The notes under the pieces were generated by a model that worked only from the letters and a program-made list of their open reading frames with translations, did no database searches and was not told the DNA's origin. This document shows, piece by piece, positions 60,473-64,000 of a stretch of 64,000 nucleotides of DNA; position 1 is the stretch's first letter; every line of letters starts with the position of its first letter. Where the stretch lies: NCBI GenBank assembly GCA_966211215.1, contig CBIHNR010000005.1:1-64000 (forward strand), given 5' to 3'. Source of the DNA: Desertivirga sp966211215. GTDB lineage: Bacteria; Bacteroidota; Bacteroidia; Sphingobacteriales; Sphingobacteriaceae. A program made the translations under genes and the position numbers.

Positions 60473-60874
60473 TTAACGAACATATGGCTTCTCATGAAAA
60501 GTAAAAACAAGCTTGCCTTTTTGTATAGCCAATGAATCTGTACGAGAAAACTTAGCAGTAAGGGCAGCTTTTTTAGCCCTGTTTATCAAGTCTTTATCTG
60601 AACTCGTTGACAATTTTGCGGGACCAAAAGCATCAATTACGTTACCCACTGAGTCAACACTGATATTTAAAACTATTCTTGCTGAAAAGTTAGATACACT
60701 ATCGGTAAAAGGATTATTTAGCAATCTTCTACCTTTTAAATCATATCTCTTGAATAGAAGATTTCTATAATTATCCTCACTCTCCCCTGTATATCCCATG
60801 TTAGGCTTTGTGTCAACTTGAGCAATAGCAATTGTAGAAAAAGCTATTAGGAGAGATGTAATTATCACTTTCAT
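60473..60874 (-). CDS. TonB C-terminal-like secreted protein
   Basis: Start set at ATG 60874 (MKVIITSLLIAFSTIAIAQ), giving 133 residues with a signal peptide. The rest matches a TonB C-terminal domain: FSARIVLNISVDSVGNVIDA, DLINRAKKAALTAKFSRTDS and KGKLVFTFHEKP. TonB domains contact outer-membrane receptors, but this small form lacks the membrane anchor and proline-rich spacer of true TonB. It may be a periplasmic partner protein; such stand-alone proteins are common in Bacteroidota. Confidence 0.78.
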   Translation of the reverse strand: MKVIITSLLIAFSTIAIAQVDTKPNMGYTGESEDNYRNLLFKRYDLKGRRLLNNPFTDSVSNFSARIVLNISVDSVGNVIDAFGPAKLSTSSDKDLINRAKKAALTAKFSRTDSLAIQKGKLVFTFHEKPYVR

Positions 60875-60900
60875 TCTTTCGATTTTTATTAACATATTTT

Positions 60901-61071
60901 ACGATATTGAGAAGGTCACTGATTCAATTAATTTTCTTCGTTTTCTGGACTGAAGCCGAAACAACTGTGGCTGTTGGAGTTAATCGTAAATGGGGCAGTG
61001 GAAAAACTTCTTTCTTTGATTTACTCAAACGAAACATCGATACTGAAAAGACAATTGTTATCGACTATTAG
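60901..61071 (+). pseudogene. Fragment of a KAP-family P-loop NTPase
   Basis: The frame ending at TAG 61069-61071 reads ETTVAVGVNRKWGSGKTSFF, then DLLKRNIDTEKTIVIDY. GVNRKWGSGKTS is the Walker A motif of KAP NTPases (typical form GINGKWGSGKTS) and IVIDY matches the following strand (usually DFNPW or FNAW). No start codon precedes it and nothing follows, so only the P-loop region is left. KAP proteins occur in membrane-linked and defence-related loci. The remaining gap (61072-61286) holds nothing clear. Confidence 0.55.
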
Positions 61072-61286
61072 ATTGTCGTAGATTATTACCGTTAACATTG
61101 CCACGGTAGGAAAGACTGATCTGGCCAGCGGGCCAATCATAATTACTTCCATTTTGTAAGCTGAATTTATTTCTTTTGATAACAATGTCATTTACTGAGA
61201 TGTATACACTATTTCTCCAAAATCTAATCCCATTAACTCTGATGCTGAAGAAGCTTCATTTCACTCTCGGGGCTTTCTCTCCTTCT

Positions 61287-61331
61287 AAAAAAGAAACCCC
61301 GATCCGCTATTGGCCGGGTTTTCTTTTTTTT
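61287..61331 (-). terminator. Terminator of the glycyl radical enzyme gene
   Basis: A-rich arm AAAAAAGAAACCC (61287-61299) pairs with GGGTTTTCTTTTTT (61317-61330) with a small bulge. On the minus strand the stem is followed by a T-run, right after the glycyl radical enzyme stop at 61340. Confidence 0.75.
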
Positions 61332-61339
61332 CACTAATT

Positions 61340-64000
61340 CTAATTATTCGCAGCTAACTGCTGGTGAAAAGGACAACCAGCCGAAGCAGCAGCCGGATCA
61401 AACTGAATCTCCAGTTTTGCAGCATGCTGTGTTGCCGAAGCTAGCTCAGTGCTTTCAACGATATCCGGAACAGAAACTGGCCTGCGGCGATGCTGATCCT
61501 GGATGATTGGGAACACCGAAGTAAAGAAGTTTGTCCAGCCGCCGGTACGCACCCGAAGTAAATCAAACTGCTCCGGTGAGTCGACCGCCTTTTCAAAAGT
61601 ATCAGGGTTTGCAACCGTAATAGTGAGGATGTTTGAAGAATGTCCATGGGCGAACTGCTTCATCACATCAACCAGCCTTTGTGGCGGATAATTTTCATCA
61701 ATATTATAATCCGTAGGTGCTCCGTCGCTCATCAAATCTGTTCCCGATCCCTCAAATCCCTTCAAGGACTTATGAAAACCTGCATATTGGTGGTCGATAG
61801 GCATATCCGAAGGGCTTGGTGCCGGACTTAAGTCGGAGGCAACAGTAGTGCCGTTACGGCGGCCATCGGCGCTGGCTCCGTTCCAGGCTCCCATTTCCAC
61901 ATGATTTTCAAATGTGCCTACTCCCGGTTGAATCTGTATCCCAAAAGGATATTGTTCGGTACCATAACGGGCAGCCAGATTCTTTAATGAAGCTTTTAAT
62001 TGATCCCATGGTTTAGTAAAAGTTTCAATCGACAACGTTGCAATTCTTTCAACAACTTCATTACCCAAAGCGTCTATTTCTGCATCACCACGCCCATATC
62101 TTGGCAGGGACAATGCAATTTCACGTAAGCGTTTAAAACGATCAGCTCTTGAGGCAATCCTGGCTTCGCCGGCCAGTTTACTGATGAAAGGTTCGGTCAT
62201 GTTATATCCCCAATCGCAGCATAAGCACTCCAATAGTTCTGACAATGTGGTTACGGCGTTTTTCTCATCAAACACCATTTTATTAATGGCATAAAGAGAA
62301 TTTATTGTTGAACTGAGAGAAATATAGCATGGGCCGTAAATATTGTATTTCGTTCCGCCGCTGTAAAAATCCAGGCCACGGGCAAGGCAATCATCCATAA
62401 ACACGTTAAGAATTGGTGAAGGACAAACAGCTGTATTGGCACCAAATCCCATGATTTGTCCGTTAAACGCCTTCCTGTTCAGCCATTCAAAATGCTGGAA
62501 ATACAATTCTTTCAGCTCATCAAAACTTTTAATCTGATCTGCCGGCTTAGTTGTTAAAGATGTAGTTTTACCAAACAGATAAGCTTGTCCGGCGGATGAA
62601 TAGGTACGTCCCTGATTTAAGGCGCACTCTAATGGTTGCAAAGTAGAAAACCCACCTAATGAGAACCAGTTTTCGCCAGGAAACTGCGGTTCATAGCAAC
62701 CATCACAGGCATAGTTCTGAGCAGATTTTAATTCAACTGCCGAGTTCCAGCTTTTCGTATCCTCCGATAAACTGCCACCAACCTGGTTGCCGCTTTCGTA
62801 AAGGCCTTTGATTATCTTTTCGTCGTTTAACAGAATTGGATGCGCTCCTCCTGATAGTACCGCATGAGCTGCCTCATCCAGCAAGTCCTCTGGTATATCT
62901 TTTCTGGTGCGAAGAGACAAACAAGGGGCATTAAGGGGCAATCGTCCGGATGCCCTGATAAACAGGCGGGTTACATCGTTGTAAGCTGGTTTGGTTTTAC
63001 TATAATCGGCTTCGCCATCAGCAACGGTCCCTCCTACCGTTATTTGTTGTATCCATTGCCCTAAAGAAGCACCTTGAGGATAAGGCCCTGAACTGCCACC
63101 CATGGCAAGGTTTCCGAAAGGCTGATGATCCTCCATAAAGATCCGGTTCTGCTGAACCTTTTCATCAAGCTTAATATAGAAAGCATCGATTATTTCCTGC
63201 GCTGCTTCTATACTTAACTGATCTTTCACAAAGTAAGGCTGCAGGAATTGATCAAGACGGCCCATAGCTGTTGGTTCGCCATTCAAATGCAAAGTACTGT
63301 GAATGGTAAAAATCAACTGAAGGGCCTCGAGCATCGTATCGGGCTTATCGGTAGCCAGCTTGGTCATTCTGGCAGCAATGCCTTCCAGGTTTTCCCGTTC
63401 CCATTGCTGCCCTTCAGACATTTGCTCCGCTGTTTCTTCAGCAAGTTTTGCGTAGTTAAGGCAATATTCGGAGATTCCCTGCAAAGACAGGTAAGATGAT
63501 CTGTACAGGTCTTTCTTTTCCTTGCATGTAGCGTTTAGTTCATATTCCTTCACTTCCTCCATTAAGGCTTTTAGTCCTTTTTCTAATGCTTTACCAAAAT
63601 CAGGAATAACGTGCCCCACACCTGATGCCTCGCTCAGATTCGCTAGAAACCCGTTCAATCGTTCCTGCTCGGTCAGATATTTCATTACATAACGGCCTTC
63701 ACCAAGCGTTAAATTAGGCATGGCACCTACAATGATCTCTTCGGGTGAAATACGATAGGTATCGGATCCGTAAATAACTTTGCCTTTCTTTTCTACCCTT
63801 GAATTATATGGAAGTAAGGTTCCGTCATCCAATAAAACACGTCTTCCCCTGAAGCCATATTCTTTAGAAGAAAATAGTTTTAAACTTAATCTGACAGCCC
63901 ATCCTTTACGCACCATAACTGATTCCTGCATTATATCTTCAGGCTTATCAGCACCTTCATATCCTTCTATGTACTGTTTAAGGTCACCTGGAATTTCTTC
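61340..64000 (-). CDS. Glycyl radical enzyme (pyruvate formate-lyase/diol dehydratase family), start beyond window
   Basis: The frame is open through the right edge, so the N-terminus lies outside; 886 residues are visible. Near the catalytic site the sequence reads ACDGCYEPQFPGENWFSLGG, whose GCYEP (Cys codon 62696-62698) matches the G-C-x-E-P of glycyl radical diol dehydratases and PflD-type enzymes rather than the Cys-Cys of true PFL. The radical site is RVRTGGWTNFF (Gly codons 61538-61543), a variant of RVxGY, followed by an unusually long 65-residue tail ending in GCPFHQQLA. GHVIPDFGK earlier is also typical. The enzyme needs a radical-SAM activase, not in view, and anaerobic conditions. 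Its substrate is unknown. Confidence 0.85.
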   Translation of the reverse strand, partial: EEIPGDLKQYIEGYEGADKPEDIMQESVMVRKGWAVRLSLKLFSSKEYGFRGRRVLLDDGTLLPYNSRVEKKGKVIYGSDTYRISPEEIIVGAMPNLTLGEGRYVMKYLTEQERLNGFLANLSEASGVGHVIPDFGKALEKGLKALMEEVKEYELNATCKEKKDLYRSSYLSLQGISEYCLNYAKLAEETAEQMSEGQQWERENLEGIAARMTKLATDKPDTMLEALQLIFTIHSTLHLNGEPTAMGRLDQFLQPYFVKDQLSIEAAQEIIDAFYIKLDEKVQQNRIFMEDHQPFGNLAMGGSSGPYPQGASLGQWIQQITVGGTVADGEADYSKTKPAYNDVTRLFIRASGRLPLNAPCLSLRTRKDIPEDLLDEAAHAVLSGGAHPILLNDEKIIKGLYESGNQVGGSLSEDTKSWNSAVELKSAQNYACDGCYEPQFPGENWFSLGGFSTLQPLECALNQGRTYSSAGQAYLFGKTTSLTTKPADQIKSFDELKELYFQHFEWLNRKAFNGQIMGFGANTAVCPSPILNVFMDDCLARGLDFYSGGTKYNIYGPCYISLSSTINSLYAINKMVFDEKNAVTTLSELLECLCCDWGYNMTEPFISKLAGEARIASRADRFKRLREIALSLPRYGRGDAEIDALGNEVVERIATLSIETFTKPWDQLKASLKNLAARYGTEQYPFGIQIQPGVGTFENHVEMGAWNGASADGRRNGTTVASDLSPAPSPSDMPIDHQYAGFHKSLKGFEGSGTDLMSDGAPTDYNIDENYPPQRLVDVMKQFAHGHSSNILTITVANPDTFEKAVDSPEQFDLLRVRTGGWTNFFTSVFPIIQDQHRRRPVSVPDIVESTELASATQHAAKLEIQFDPAAASAGCPFHQQLAANN

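Noticed and set aside
1..64000. CRISPR arrays, tRNA or rRNA genes
   Set aside because: No regularly spaced direct repeats of 25-40 bases and no GGTTCGAATCC-type T-loops in the gaps were seen by eye.

Overview
The window comes from a bacterium of the Bacteroidota, most likely family Sphingobacteriaceae (Pedobacter/Mucilaginibacter-like). This is inferred from moderately AT-rich DNA, futalosine-route menaquinone genes (mqnE, mqnA), several TAnnTTTG-type -7 boxes just upstream of starts, few Shine-Dalgarno sites, a XylR-type regulator, TPR proteins behind gyrA, an ImuA-ImuB-DnaE2 cassette, and many small stress proteins (YciE-type ferritin-likes, PA2169/DUF2383, DUF2267, DUF3606, SPW). I cannot name a species. 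No rRNA, tRNA, CRISPR array, intact insertion sequence or prophage was found. The first gene (ROK) and the last (glycyl radical enzyme) run off the window.

Layout. 1-8 kb: ROK tail, fatty-acid-hydroxylase-type membrane enzyme, CorA, PhnA-like protein, a nine-PAS signalling protein with a histidine-kinase dimerisation helix but no ATPase, and a secreted coiled-coil protein. 8-11.3 kb: a YciE-type ferritin-like gene interrupted by one in-frame stop, then metX and a cystathionine gamma-synthase-type gene with a SAM riboswitch between them. 11.3-15.6 kb: mqnE, a histidine phosphatase and mqnA packed together, then a PA2169-type protein and Ku. 15.6-20.6 kb: gyrA followed by two TPR genes. 20.8-27.4 kb: small redox and stress genes (DinB, iron permease family, pirin-OsmC-GNAT operon, cytochrome c, TlpA), an MFS exporter and a Crp/Fnr regulator. 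27.5-33 kb: imuA-imuB-dnaE2, the translesion mutagenesis cassette. 33-37 kb: a lipoprotein, then an enolase-superfamily/SDR pair divergent from a XylR-type regulator, probably for sugar-acid use. 37-41.7 kb: cold-shock protein, a gap with a gene relic, then ferritin-like protein, large catalase and ankyrin protein. 41.7-44.7 kb: two pseudouridine synthases. 44.7-51.2 kb: a repeat-rich gap, then leftward stress genes (VKOR, SPW, SDR, DUF2784, DUF2188, DUF3606, hydrolase, DUF2267, phosphoribosyltransferase). 51.7-61 kb: NhaA, DUF2200, two AraC-type regulators, two tandem SDR paralogues, DUF1259, a TonB-like protein and several relics. 61.3-64 kb: glycyl radical enzyme.

How it fits together. Much of the window deals with oxidative, DNA-damage and envelope stress: catalase, ferritin-likes, OsmC, pirin, Ku, the ImuABC-type cassette, ankyrin and small DUF proteins. 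The clearest regulatory circuits are the SAM riboswitch ahead of metX, and a 16-base element that occurs both upstream of the AraC-type regulator at 56.1 kb and upstream of the SDR pair at 57.2 kb, which points to one autoregulated regulon. Several broken genes (ferritin-like, OB-fold protein, KAP NTPase fragment, small lipoprotein, small membrane protein) lie at cluster edges. No clearly new large system was recognised. The most unusual items are the shared operator circuit, the interrupted ferritin-like gene, the kinase-less PAS array, the phosphatase within the menaquinone operon, and the glycyl radical enzyme.
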